Origin: Axinella damicornis
Taxonomy: Eukaryota > Porifera > Demospongiae > Axinellida > Axinellidae
Length of the DNA stretch: 64,000 nucleotides
Reading direction: 5' to 3'
Assembly (NCBI GenBank): GCA_963931865.1
Contig: OZ007513.1
Span: 1,815,452 to 1,879,451 of the forward strand
Shown here: positions 1 to 13,100 of the stretch, piece after piece
How positions within the stretch are numbered: position 1 is the first letter of the stretch
How the letters are laid out: each line of letters begins with the position of its first letter
Notes under the pieces: generated by a model
What the model saw: the letters and a program-made list of their open reading frames with translations, nothing else
Database searches by the model: none
Told to the model about the DNA's origin: nothing
Made by a program: the position numbers and the translations under genes

Positions 1-118
1 TGCTTTCCTTATAGGGTGGGCGTACTTTCGAGTAATAAATGACCCTTTGCAACAACTTGTCGCGAAAAAGGGGGTGGGCGTATTTTCGAGGGTGGGCGTA
101 TTTTCGAGAGACTACGGT
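1..118. repeat. Direct repeats of a GGGTGGGCGTATTTTCGAG unit
   Basis: Three copies of the 19-bp unit lie at about 15-33, 71-89 and 90-108, the last two adjacent. The first has one mismatch. There is no coding signal. This may be the edge of a repeat truncated by the window start. Confidence 0.6.
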
Positions 119-429
119 ACATGCAACTGAAGCCCCTAGCTGTAATCATAATGTGCTAATTTTCTAGGCTTTATGTTTATGGAATAATTATGGCAGAAGT
201 GTATACCTATCCTAATAAGAGCAGGTTCTTGATAGTAAGGATCTGACTGTTGCTGTGCTGATATTTGTATAAACTGTTGGCAATGCAATCTTTCTGCCTG
301 CAATTGTGATGTGTTTATACTTGTTGTATCCCAGGTCCACATGAAAACCAGCACATGCACATGCTGATAACTAACATTCTATCTATAGCATCGATTATCT
401 GTCAGTTTTGCTATCTCTCCATACTGCAG

Positions 430-1111
430 ACACAACATTTCTGCAATTCCGGAACAATAAGGGATCTAGTACATTCTCGTGTGATGGTAGTCGTCTAAGT
501 CGTGTGACTGTGGAAGGAGATGATCCACTGGAGATCTGTGTACGTACCTCGGGATCAGAAGCAGAGACAGTCGAAGCAAATGTGATCATAGTGGATGGAA
601 CGGCAACCGGTATGTATTTACTAGCAATAGCTGATGCCCTTGAGTTATCACTTATTATGTGAACTTAACTTAATTGCGGCGATTGTTGATTGTGGATGTA
701 CTTTCTGCAGCCTTACTCAGAAAGATATCTCAAAGTCATGCAGCCAAGAATTACTAATCTTATGTATGCCAGGATTTTACAGAATACTCACCCCAAGTTT
801 GGTAGTGCCTTGCATGGAGTCTGGAGCATAAGACGGAGCTAATTAGGATTGGGATCCACAGATATAGCTTCACATAGTTATGGATGATAAAGAGCTATGA
901 ATTTTGTTTCATTTAGCTTCTCGAGACTACATTGCAAGTAACCAGACACTGACCTTTACAACTCCTGAGAGAAAATGCTTCAGAATTGAGATTGTGGATG
1001 ACTCCGAAGTGGAAAGAAATGAACAATTCTGGGTGTACCTGACTCTACCTACGGATACCGGAAGACAGGTCCTGAGTCAGTGTGGCTCTGTACAAATCAC
1101 TGACAATGATG
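430..1111 (+). CDS. Calx-beta domain 1 (two exons, 430-609 and 917-1111)
   Basis: The first exon (180 nt) starts after an ACTGCAG acceptor and ends at GTATGT. It encodes the N-terminal half, with the [14 protein letters not shown] strand. The second exon (195 nt) has SRDY, the strand with [20 protein letters not shown], and ends in the DNDG loop before GTAAGA. These are the standard Calx-beta hallmarks: EG-x-x-x-v-C-v, then i-D-D-x-x-x-E-x-x-E-x-F, then i-x-D-n-D. Both exons are phase 1-1. This is the first domain visible; more may lie upstream. Confidence 0.85.
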
Positions 1112-4100
1112 GTAAGAAAGAAGTAAATTTACTGCATGAGCCTCTGAATGAGCAACAAAGCAATACATAGCCAAGTGTATTACTAGGTGAACGGTGCAAA
1201 CTGTGACCACAGTTACCCACACGCATAGCTAGTGAGGTCTCATTGGAATGGAGCTTCAGTAATACTCTGCATTACTATATCCGCAGCCTAGCTTTTCATT
1301 TGCCATGTGAATAGTACCACAAGCATACTCACTGTAAATCGTGGGACTGGAATTGAACCGGGCAGCAGTAGTAAAACTATAGAGGCAAAATATGCTTAAA
1401 GGATTTCATGTTGTATTCAGCACCTCGAAAAAGCTAAGAAACAAGGAGAAATGAAATGCCATTTACCAGCCTCAGTCCCATCCCATGGATTTATAAAATG
1501 TAGAATTAGCTAGCGATGGGAGACTGGTTAATTGCATTTCTCCTTGTTTCTTAGCTTTTTCGAGAGGTGGAATAATTCTGAATATGACATGCCATCGCTA
1601 TAATTTTTCAGAGAAAATTTATTGCCTCTAGTTTTGCACTTTTTCGAGCGCATGAAATGCGTAGCTTATATACAACATCACCGTAAGGATATGGGGCACT
1701 GGATGTACGTAGCTATGCCCTGATGTTACCGAATCACCATGTCAACAAAGGAAAGCTACGACATTCTTTCATGATGGCAGTGATGGATGTGGACCTTCTG
1801 CTGGGCATTGAGCAGGCTCATTCTGTTTCCATAATGATAATATTGTTCTAAGCTTTTTTGTCTTTGTGATCAATGTTATTATTGTGGGTGGGGCATTCAC
1901 ATCAGAGAGCTCAATGACAGTCATAATTATAGGTCACATACTTGCAATAGCATTAAGTTCAAAACTCCAGCCTCAGTCACAGTTCTGGTCAGTATTGGTA
2001 CATGTTCTGCACTGTAGCTACGCGAGTCATGAAAAGAAAGCCACGCCCCCATGATGGCATAGTGACGATAGCAAGAGCAGGTTGGTAGAAATTCCTCTCA
2101 GAGGTAGTGAGCCACCAGATGATGAATTGACAAGGATTCAGTAAGTGTCTCAAACGCTAAAAGAACACAACATCTGCTTGCATATGAACTGCGCAATTGG
2201 CAGCCCGAACGCGTAACCTCATGATGGTGCCTTGCTAGAATTTCACAGAATCGTAGCTAGCCAAATTTAAAACTGCTGGTCTTGCCAGTTTTGCAGATAA
2301 ATGAGGTCATCATTGTGCTCAAATTAACTCCATAAGTGCTTTAGTTAGTACGTTATCCTTGCACAAAGTTTTGTATAAGAAAGAATGAAAGATGACAACA
2401 AAATCAGACTCCCTCGTGACTTGTTCATCAACTCCCACGTGCTCTAAGGTATGTTTGCAAGTGTTTTTGTGAACTGCTAGGCAGTGTCATTCTGTCTGCA
2501 TGCTTGGTTTGGGAGTTTGTAGCTTCTTTGGCCGTTATCCTGCAAGTGCATCAGTATGATAAATTTGAAATTTCCTTGGCCATCCCTAAATAGAGAACGC
2601 TACCATGTTCTCTGATAGTCATCAAGGATGCAATGCTGGATGGAACCTTCATTTAATAGCATTGCTCATAACGAAGTTATCTGCTGACTTGCTTGAGAAT
2701 TCAGCTAATGCCGCTATTTTGAACTGAATTGCTTTGGGACGGCTATTCACCATGTTTGTAAAGGTTTCTGTCAGGCCCTAAAGCTTGCATGTGACAGCGC
2801 ACCTCCAGCACCAGAATCAAACTGCTGATATTCTTCGTATTTGAACTGTTTGGTTAGTAGTCAGATTAACCAACTCACTAGGCCATTACGTAAATGATCA
2901 CAGGCCTTGGCGAATTATGCTCGAGCATAACAGTAGCTACAGTAGAAGCATAAGAACATATGCTGGCATAATAAAGAGGTGTTGGAGCATAATAATTGTT
3001 GTAACATTGCCAAGGTCTGAGAGCTAGCTTGACTGTCTATGTCTACTTCAGGTACAGGCTTAGCAGCTCAGTTCAGAGTGTGCCTAATAGACCGCGTGTG
3101 CTCATGACTGACATTATGAACAAGCATACTGTGAGCTTAATAAACAATTATTAGAGCATTATTAGAGCAGTTTAAGAGCATTGGAGCATAGCATAATTGG
3201 ACAATTTTTGAGCATAATTTGCCAATGCCTAGCGTGAGGGATCACAACATGTCTATACTAGTTCGATGCTCCTTCGCCACCTTCGGCGGCTCATGCGCTC
3301 CTGCCTGTAACTACTCTGTTACGTTTGTGCTGTGCAATCACTAGTAACATGTATGTGCCAGAACAGTGCATGAATCATTCCGACTCAATGCACGCAAGAA
3401 TAACATAGATTTCTGTGGAAATCATTGGAGGCCTACTTTCCATATAGCTAATTCTGATTCATTTGTTCACAAATTACAGCACCCACTCTTGAGCGGACTT
3501 CTTTCACTGTGGATGAAGGAGATGGTTCAGTGCAAGTCTGCATGCATTTTGGAGGAGTAGGGTTGTATATCACTGCTACCCTTTACACCTATGGAAGTGC
3601 TACAAGTATGCCAGAAATGATGCTTGTGTAGTACGTATACGTTTTCTAATATATCCATGCATAGATGACATTGTAGATATTTCAATATAGTGGTATAGAA
3701 TGACAGCTGCATGACAGCAGGCTCTGCAAAAGAGGTATTTTGTGTAGTCATTGTTTTATGCGTAGGTAGGAGTAGTCAAAGATCTGCCAAAAGTTCTTGA
3801 CTGAGATGCAAAGCGGCTATTCTTCAGTTCAGTCTTGGTGTTGGGACTTCATGGCAGTTTCCAGTGGGGCTGCATCCATACAGATCCCCTGCGACCTGAC
3901 TTGGCCATCGATCCACGGTACGATCATTATCGATCTTGAGTGGGGACTTGAAGGGCATGGCTGAAGTGGGCACAACTGGAGATGAAGCAGACGCGATCAG
4001 GGAGCTCTATGCTGATGCAGTCGGGGAGTAGCAGCCGAATCGGACGTGATCAGGGATCACTTGCTGAGGTGGACGCAATCTGGGTGTAGTTGCAAGGGTG

Positions 4101-7100
4101 TAGACAAGGGGGGGGGGGGGGGGGCTAGGGGGGCTAAAGCCCCCCCACTTTTTGAGATTTCCCTCTCTAATAATAAACCACCAGTTTTCTATACATGAAT
4201 TTTATTTGAAATTTCCAAATATTAACATACGACTTTGGTTACGAGATACAACTCATTTGCTATTCTGTTCATCTCAAGACCATCTTGTGCACATGCAGAA
4301 TCATGCACCAGTTAAGGTGAGCTTGGGAACTGGTTGTACGTACGCAACCAGGATGTTACTCTATGCAGCGGCACTAAAGCTCCTTCTCACTCACAGCATT
4401 TGTTGCAGGCATAACGAGGATCAACTTTACTACCTTCACTACATCACAGAAGCATTCTCTCTCCACCTTACTTGAAGATTTCAGGTTAAAAAATAACACG
4501 TGCCTTTACGCTAAAAAAAAAAATCGCGCGCGCTTTGCGTGCGGACACTCCAAAAATTTCGCACATGCTACGCACGAACCTTCCATCCAAGCCCCCCCAC
4601 TCCTATAAACTTGTCTACGCCCCTGAGTTGCTGAGGTGGATGCAATCAGGGAGTAGCAGTTGAAGTTGATGCAATCTGCGAACACAAGAAAATCCATGAG
4701 AATCTCTCAAAATTTCAAAAACGGTCAATGTGTAGCCTTTACGACAACTTTCCATTCATTTTTAAGAGTTTTCCTGGCCAAGAAGACTCCCAGTAGTGCG
4801 GAAAACCATCGCGAAAGTACCCCACTAGAAAGTTGCCAATCTGCCAAAATCTTCTTTCTTCAAACTGCCCAACTCCCTCATGACGGCTTTCATAATTATA
4901 CTGAGATGTGTGGGGGTGCTAGGAGCGCATGACCCGAATATTGAACATGGTGTTTGCTACTGTTTTCAGCACTTTCAGCACTTTTGGGTTCAATCGCCAA
5001 CACATGTTGACCATTGTTCATATCACAGGGGGAATTGACTACAATTTCACAACACAGAGTTTGACTATGCACTCTGGAGAAAGAAGATGCACTTCCATTG
5101 AGATTCTGGATGATGCCATTGTGGAACAAACCACGGAGAGGGTTTCAGTGCGGTTCAGAACTAGTCCATCTTATGGTGCTGCAGCGTACCACTACGTTCA
5201 CATCTATATTCAAGACAATGATGGTATGTGATATAAGTGATACAATTTTGTGATGGAGCAATCAAATTCCAGGATATTCGCATGCCCAAATGCTTAGTTA
5301 ATATCATAAACTATAGGCTCATAATTACTAAACTATAGGCTCATAATTTACTACCAATAGCTATACCATTAGATCATTCTTCTTTGGTGGCCCAATTAAC
5401 TGGTAAACTATCTGATTCTTCCTTGCTTGCTTGATTTATTGCAGTAGGAATTTAGATACAGTACACGTTGTAAAAGATTAGATGGGTAGAATTGCCTATT
5501 AAGTGGACAATCTCACTATCTCCACCACCACAGCCTTGACAAGACTGTCACCTTGCATACAGCATTTTGTCCCATTGCCAGCCATACAGCTTAGTCAAAG
5601 GGATGAACTCTCTTGGGTTTGTGTTCAGAACTTTAATCTTTCACGGTATGGTAGATGACTGTGACTGTATGTAATGAACTTGATATGACTGTCATCTATA
5701 TACTTTCCACACAGTTTGTTTTCCTTCTAGTCGTATGATTATTGTGCTTGAATAACGAGCCCATGTTTAAATTTTGTTGACAGCTCCAGCATTCGAAAGC
5801 AACTATTATTATGTGGATGAAGGTGATGGCTCTGTGCAAGTGTGCATGCACCTTGGAGGGGAGGGCCTTGTGGACAATGTTACCTTGTTCACCTTGGATG
5901 GAGGATCAGCCAGGGGTAAGCTTAATGTAGTGACACTTTTCTTATGATTGATAATTATTATTCCTTGTCTGAATTACTGTTGCAGAGGGAAGAGATTACT
6001 CAAGAACTGTGCGGACTTTCACAGTGAATTCTGGAGAAAGGAAGTGCATGACAATTAGGATCATAAATGACACTATTACAGAGTACTTCTTGGAGAATTT
6101 TCGAGTTCACTTGTTCAGCACTGAATATCCACCATCAATCTTCCAACAACCACTCTATGCCACTGTCTACATTCAAGACAATGATGGTATGCACATATAC
6201 ACTTGTAACTGACATTTCCTCCTGTTATGAGGGGCAACCGCACTCCTGGTAGCAGCCGTTGCAACCAGTTGCAACTCGCTGGTAGCGCGAGCTAGGTATC
6301 GCAACTCATTCCAACTAACGCACATGCCACGTGGCAACCACGCTCAGTCGATCACTAGGCGCTCGCTCGAGCTAGCGCTAGCAATGGCACCCAAAAGGAA
6401 ATTATCGCAGCGCTCACAACTTCGACGGCACGATACGTTTTGCCATGTAAGCGTCAGTGAACGACAGCAATCTCGGCCGTGTTGTCATGCAGAATCTTCG
6501 TGTGCCTTTCCCGAGGGCTGTACTGCCACCGGAAGTCGAAGAGAGCACTCGAGCAATGGTGGCCAACGGCGAGACAAAAGCATTTATATCTCCACCACCA
6601 AACTGAGTTTCAGCACAATTATTTTAAGTTTGTGTCACTGCATGATAGCGATCGCGACGGTGTAGTCAGAATCTCTGTATGCCATTCTTAGCACTCAAAC
6701 GTTATTTGTATTAATTACGCGGCACAATTTTTCCCCTACCAGGAGTGTAACAACCCTGTGTGTAAGATAGTCCTGTTGACACTTTGTAATTATGGTTCAA
6801 GGCTCATGTGATCATACACTAGCCTGTGCTTTCTGTTAACGTTGGAGGGATAATCTCCTTTGAAGCCTTGTGAACATGTATGCTTGTAGTCATACATGTA
6901 CTTGGCCCATTGCAGTGTGTACTGTGTGGTGTAAATCTATCTGTAAAACTTACAGGTGTAACCTTTTAATTGCTGTTGATGCATTTTTGCATCATACAAC
7001 TTTAAACTCATGATGTCACTTCCGGCAATGTCCTTGGGACTGGCTGCACGCTTCTGTGATTGGTTGGCACTGGGTGGGCCATTTCCCCCCTCCTTTGCTC

Positions 7101-10100
7101 ACATGGACTTAGAAAGCAGTCTTCTGTACGGACATTTCGTCACGGAATTGAAGTTGTGATGGCAGTTTTGAGTCAGCTCTCTTTTGCGGGGGTGTGTACA
7201 TATGCTTTTTCTTTTGCCTATTATGCTATTCTTCTATGCTCAAAGACCTTCCCTATTGCTTTTGCAAAGTACCTGGTGGATTTCTGAAACATCACCTGGT
7301 TGCCAAGATTTGCCAGAGAACTTGTATGCCTCCACTGGTCCGACACGCAGCAGTGACAGCCCACGCACACTTTGAGAATGAAACAGCAAATCATAAATCA
7401 ATCAGTAGATTAGTGTTGGTAATCAATCAGCCATGTTTGTTCACAGGAAGTAGCTATGATGATGCAACAAAAGTTTGTGTGATATCACATCTGCAATTTC
7501 ATTTCTTAAAACAATTGCAAAGCAGTACTGGATGAAAGCAATTGCACCATTTACCCTTGTTTTAGCTGCCCCTGCCTTATCTGGCTGGAATTGGCAATTT
7601 GGGCCAGGAGTCCTGATGTATCTATGTTGGTTGGAAGTATGCAAGCACTATTTGAAAGACTTTAACAGTTGGAAATCTCATTAACTATGCAGGTCGTGAC
7701 CTTGTGAGTATCATGGAGCACCCAGGACATACAGGTACATAATTATTCACAAGTGAAAGAATAATGCAGTACTTAATTTGTCTTATAGTTACTGTGACCT
7801 GATACTAAGACTTACATGACATTGTACAATTATTGTCTGGACTTGAACTGGAACAAGGCAGCTAAAGATTCTCTCCCGAAAGACTAAAAGGATTTAGCGA
7901 TAGCCTATCGTATTCTACCTCTCTAAAATAACAAAGAAGCAAGGGGTTACACATCCTCGGTGTAGAATAATAAGTATGGATGGGACTGAGGATGTGCGAC
8001 CCCTTGTTCCTTTGCTTTTTCAAGCGGTGCAATATGACAAGTCATCATGAAAGGAAGCTGCATGACGATACAGTGATGATGGACCTAGACCAGAAGCGTA
8101 TTCCTCTGGCTTAGGTGTCCCCTGGCTCCTTGTATTTTGCATAAATTTGTGTCTTCTCAATCACACTATTAATTTCTGCATGTGAAAATGTCACAGACTT
8201 ACAGTCTGCACTAAATTGTAGCTCTACCTTTGTGAATTCATATGTCTTCATAGCATGGGCGTAGCTAGCATTGAGGCAGAGGAGGCAGTTGCCTCCTCGC
8301 TTTTCTAAATAACGATGCACGTGTCCGGAATCCTAGATCCTCGGCCTCGCACACTCCGCGCGTGCGATGTGTGTTTGATCTGATGACAGAGACAGGCTGA
8401 CCATGAGCCGGCATACTCTTAACATGGATAAAGTGCTGCTGGGACAGTCAGGGCACCGGCGTATTGCTGTAGCGAGCAACTGTTTGCGTGCACTGCAGAA
8501 GGAAATAATAGCTTAGTTAGCTATATGTCATCACACTATAATATAAGTACAAAACAAAAACATACACTTCACATAAGTACATACAAGAACAGAAGGTTAT
8601 GGATCATAAGTCAACTAACCGGAAAGTATATGTTGGGTGTCCAGCACCTAGCTATAAACAGAGTACAAGACAAAATTGAGCATAATACACAACAATAATA
8701 ATTATTTACAAATATATAAAATATATAAAAATAATAAATACAGCAGGGAGATACTAATGCATGGCCGCAGCCAGGCCTGCCCCATCCTCCATGCCGATTC
8801 CCCTCCTCCACATCACTCTGGAGCCACGTACACAACGGTTGGTTGCCCGTAGAAAAAGGATGGTTTCAAGGTGAGCGCTTTGACCAGTCCTCCAACACGG
8901 CTTGAACCCTTCAGTAACGCTGCTTAAGGTTACGGGATCGTCGCGCGGTGGGCGTGGCCAGACAATTTCTTCAACCACGTTTTTCTCGCACAGAAAGTAA
9001 GCTAGCGAAATCAAAGTTACTCGACACAAAGCAGGGAGGGTAGTCAACATGCAGACCAAACATCATTACAGCAGCTCATACTGTAGCCGTCGTACGCTGG
9101 TTAAATCGATTCCAGCAAACTATTCACCAAAAATCTCCAGTGCGAAGACCGCCAGCAACTCGATTCTACTGTTGGGAGACACACCATAGGAAGCTCTAGG
9201 GCCCGTGGATAACTCTATGCCTCCTCAGTCTCAGAATTCTAGCTATGCCTCTTCATAGTTGACCGTGCCTACTGGTCACATGATGCACTGTACTGGCTGA
9301 GAATGTGTCTATTGCAGGTGGTTAACACACAAATGCGGAATATTGTATTTATGCTGATAGAACAATAGCTCCAAGATATTCAATTCCTGGAATTCCACTG
9401 ATTAAATTTAACAGTAGCCAGTACACTATGTTTTCATTGAACCCAATCTAATGATTACCAGGAAGTGCACTTATCATAACAATGTGAGTTCCAGGAAAGA
9501 TAACTCACCATGCAAGCACACATTCACAAAGTACACTATTAATTAGTCAGCCATTGGAATACCTGGCATGGCAGTTGATGCCCAATTCTGGAATAGTATA
9601 TAGCCACAACTGTCATGAACATGAAATGCAGTCATGCAGTTGATGCCGTTTCCTGGAACCATGCACTGCAATGTGTGTCATTGCAGTTGATGCCCATTTC
9701 CTAGAACCACAATAGTCACAAATACTGTGTGTGGCAGTTGATGGCCATTTCGTGGATTACAATGGTAGATCCAATCTAACAGTAGAAACTCATTTCCTGG
9801 AATTTCTATGAATCCAATCCTATGGTAGTGAATTATTTATTTTGCTACCATTCATGGGCGTAGCTAGCAAAGAGGCAAGGGAGGCAGTTGCCTCCTCGCT
9901 TTTCTGGATAATGATGCGCGTGTCCGGAGTCTCGCGCACTCCGTGTACGATGTGCGTTCGATCTGATGACAGAGACAGGAGCTAGGCTGACCAAGAGCCG
10001 GCGTATACTCTTAACGCTGATAGTGCTGCAAGTCTGGGACAGTCAGGGCACCGGCATATTGCTGTAACATTTCGAGAGCAACTGTTTGCGTGCACTGCGG

Positions 10101-13100
10101 ATTAACTCATGAATAATTAATTAGCTCGAAAAATTTTCGACGCCCGCAAGTGAACTCCACGCCTCCTCAGTCTCGAAATCCTAGCTACACCCCTGCCATT
10201 CTATTAGCTTAAATATGGTATACTTAATACGTACTACAGTGAATTTCGGATTAGTGCATGTGATACTCCAGCTGATGGGAATGTTCCTTTCCTGCTCGTG
10301 GAAGCAACTGTTTGCTGCAAGTTCTGCTACAGAAGTCAAACAAAGAAAAGCATCGGGCAAAGAGCCTACGCTAGTGCGATCGAGTGGTCAACTATTGTGG
10401 TGTGACTGCGACATGCATTTCAACGCGTGACGCAATTGGGTTGTCATGTGACAGCATTCTGATTGATGCTGCCAACTTTCTGGTAGTGTTGTTTTAGTTA
10501 ACCATAACTAGAACTGGAACCCATTCTAGTAAGGCTTATTTACTTCTAGTAATTTTACTATAACTAAAACTCACTGGATCAAAGTGCTTTTACTACAACT
10601 AAAACTAATACTCCCAGGAGTTAGGTGACTTTACAATAACTAAAACTAAAATAGCATCTGGAAATTATAGTACACACAAGCTATTCATAGCCTCAGGATT
10701 TCCTATATTACTGACCCTCCATTCCCACTGTTGCAAAGATTGACAAATGACAAAAACCATACAGCACCAGGAAGTAAAACTCAAGACTCAAACAGATAAT
10801 CCTTGTGTTTTCGGAGAAGTAGCTACTATAACTATAACTAAAACTAAATATCCATTGGTTTATACTATAACTAAAACTAAAATTTGAAGGATTTTAGCAA
10901 CAAAAGTACAACTATAACTAAATCAAGATTCTCTTCCCACAGCCTGGGAACAAGGCTAGTCCTTGCAATATCTCTATGTTCTGCATACGTCATGAACAGA
11001 AAACTTCAGCCTGACTCACAGTTCCAGTCAATAATGCTCTGAGGATACCGTATAGAGGGATATTATTGTAGGTTCAAAATTTTGTATAAATGGCCATAAG
11101 CCCCTCAGCAGAATTTTTTGTATTTAATTTTTGTATGCGCCTGCGCATTGCCACGCCCCCTAGCACTACACGTACGTAATGTGTCGTTTTCTGTTTTCGG
11201 TGGAGGAAATGCACAATGGTAGGAGGGACAATGCGGATATCTGGACCCCTATTGTTGGCGAAGAATTTTGAAAAATGACGAATAGCCGCCTGGTTGGCGG
11301 CATACTCGCCGATCGTTGCTCCTCTGTGAACTTGACTTACTTTCATTTGTCGCACTTCCCACGCTGAGTCTCATTATCGTAGCAGGCTAACAGTTGCAGA
11401 CGGGTCCACTGGAGTCTGGAAGGCCGTTTGAAGGCTAGAAATACCGCTATAAATATAAAATGCCATCACTTGCTCGCTGCTTCCACATGTTTGATTGCCC
11501 ATTCAAAAGTTGACATTAAAATTTCAACAGTTAAAATTTTCGCAGTTTTTATTTTTGTATCTCGAGGCTTCATATGAAATATACAAAAATTAGCACCATA
11601 CAAAAATTTCCCACTATACGGTACATGTTCTGCATTGTAACAAAAGAAAGCCACACCTCCATGATGGCACGGCATTGACAGACCTGGATTAGGCTGGTAG
11701 AAATTCCTTTTAACGATGAGCCACTAGCTAGACTATGGATAGAGTATAAGCACCTCGAGCACAACAATCACAACTCAATGCAGTTAAGGAAGCCTCAACT
11801 TTTGTTTCCTTAAGTGTGTGAGTGGATTTTCTTTGTGATATTACTGCATGTAACTCCTAAACCAGTGCCAGTATGACCATAAGGGTGGTAGTTATTACAA
11901 AGTTGATGCTTGAAGTACTGTTTTAATTATAATTAACGTTTCCATGACAACGGCATAAACATAAACCGGAAGTAAACACGGACAGTGTCGTTTATGTCTA
12001 TTTGCGTTTTTACGGAGCAGAAAGACAAATAGGAGGGACTCCAAACTATGCACGCAGCAACTTCAGACAATAACTGCGGGTGGAACGAGTGAGTATCTCA
12101 CTCCACTTTCGTTAAGGACGGCAAAATGTATAAAAAATTGTCATAATCTGCGACACCTCCATTGAACTTACGATAATAAAACCCCCTAGGGAAACGTATT
12201 CGCCAAAAGCCAGCCAGAACCAGAAAGTTCATTCCCTGTAGAAACCGCAGACACCCAACCAGTACACTGGCTGCGTTGTCTTCTGCTCCGTAAAACGGCA
12301 GATGTAAGTCGGGTTGTTTTGACATGGCAGCGATGCGGCTCGTTCAGTCAATTGAAGCTTCATGCGGCCAGTTGAAGCGCTACAAATTCAATTAGCATAG
12401 TTAAACTCACACTTGGTGGTCAGCAGAATCCAAACTAGTGCTAGATAATCTTATTCATCGTTCATAGTGCGCACGCCGATAAGCTGCGCAGAGCTTGCGC
12501 ATTACAAAAACTGATGTGTATTAATGTCTCTAGGTACACAATGCAGAAATCCTAACATACTGATAATGAAATATTACCAGTCAATCAGCAATTAACAGTG
12601 ATCAAAGTACTTTGTTAAACGAACAGTATTAACTGTCTCCAGGTTGTATTGCTGCTGGATTTACACGCTGTTGTCCATTTGGTGCCTGTCGTGTGAACCT
12701 ACCTGGTGGAGGACACTGCTACTGTGATCGAGAGTGCTTTACCTACCCTCACCACAAGTGCTGTTCTGACAATCCCTGTGATGGTAAAATTCTCTAACTT
12801 TAAACACTTGGCTACTGGACCCATGTATGTAACTCAGCTAAGGCCGGGTATGTAGCAATTTAAGAGATTTCATGTCCTGTTTGCGAGCTGAGTGTAACTA
12901 CATGTCTGTTTGGTTGGCACTTACCTAAGAATAATTAGCCTAGAATATTGTCTTTGTGTACAGTCATTTCATGGGAGAGAAGGTACTACTATGCCAGTGA
13001 AAGTGATGATTCTGTGGAGGTCTGTCTGCAGTCAGGGCAAACACAAGGCATCGCTCGTGCCCGATCTGATTACTACTATCGAGTTATAAGCCTTTGTAAG

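Larger units (their letters stand above)
6187..12642. other. 6.4-kb intron of gene A, repeat-filled, no exon found
   Basis: I saw no Calx-beta, EGF or other recognisable exon between Calx-beta 3 and the SMB-like exon. The interval contains a foldback (about 7900-8060), two related hAT-like elements (8254-9250 and 9853-10195), a run of ACTATAACTAAAACTAAA-type simple repeats (10490-10930) and a dispersed repeat (10985-11760). A short basic ORF (6324-6665) has no recognisable domain. Confidence 0.6.

Noticed and set aside
6324..6691. Basic [15 protein letters not shown]... in the large intron
   Set aside because: No domain, no splice connection and poor similarity to anything recognised. It is probably chance or a decayed element, so not listed as a gene.
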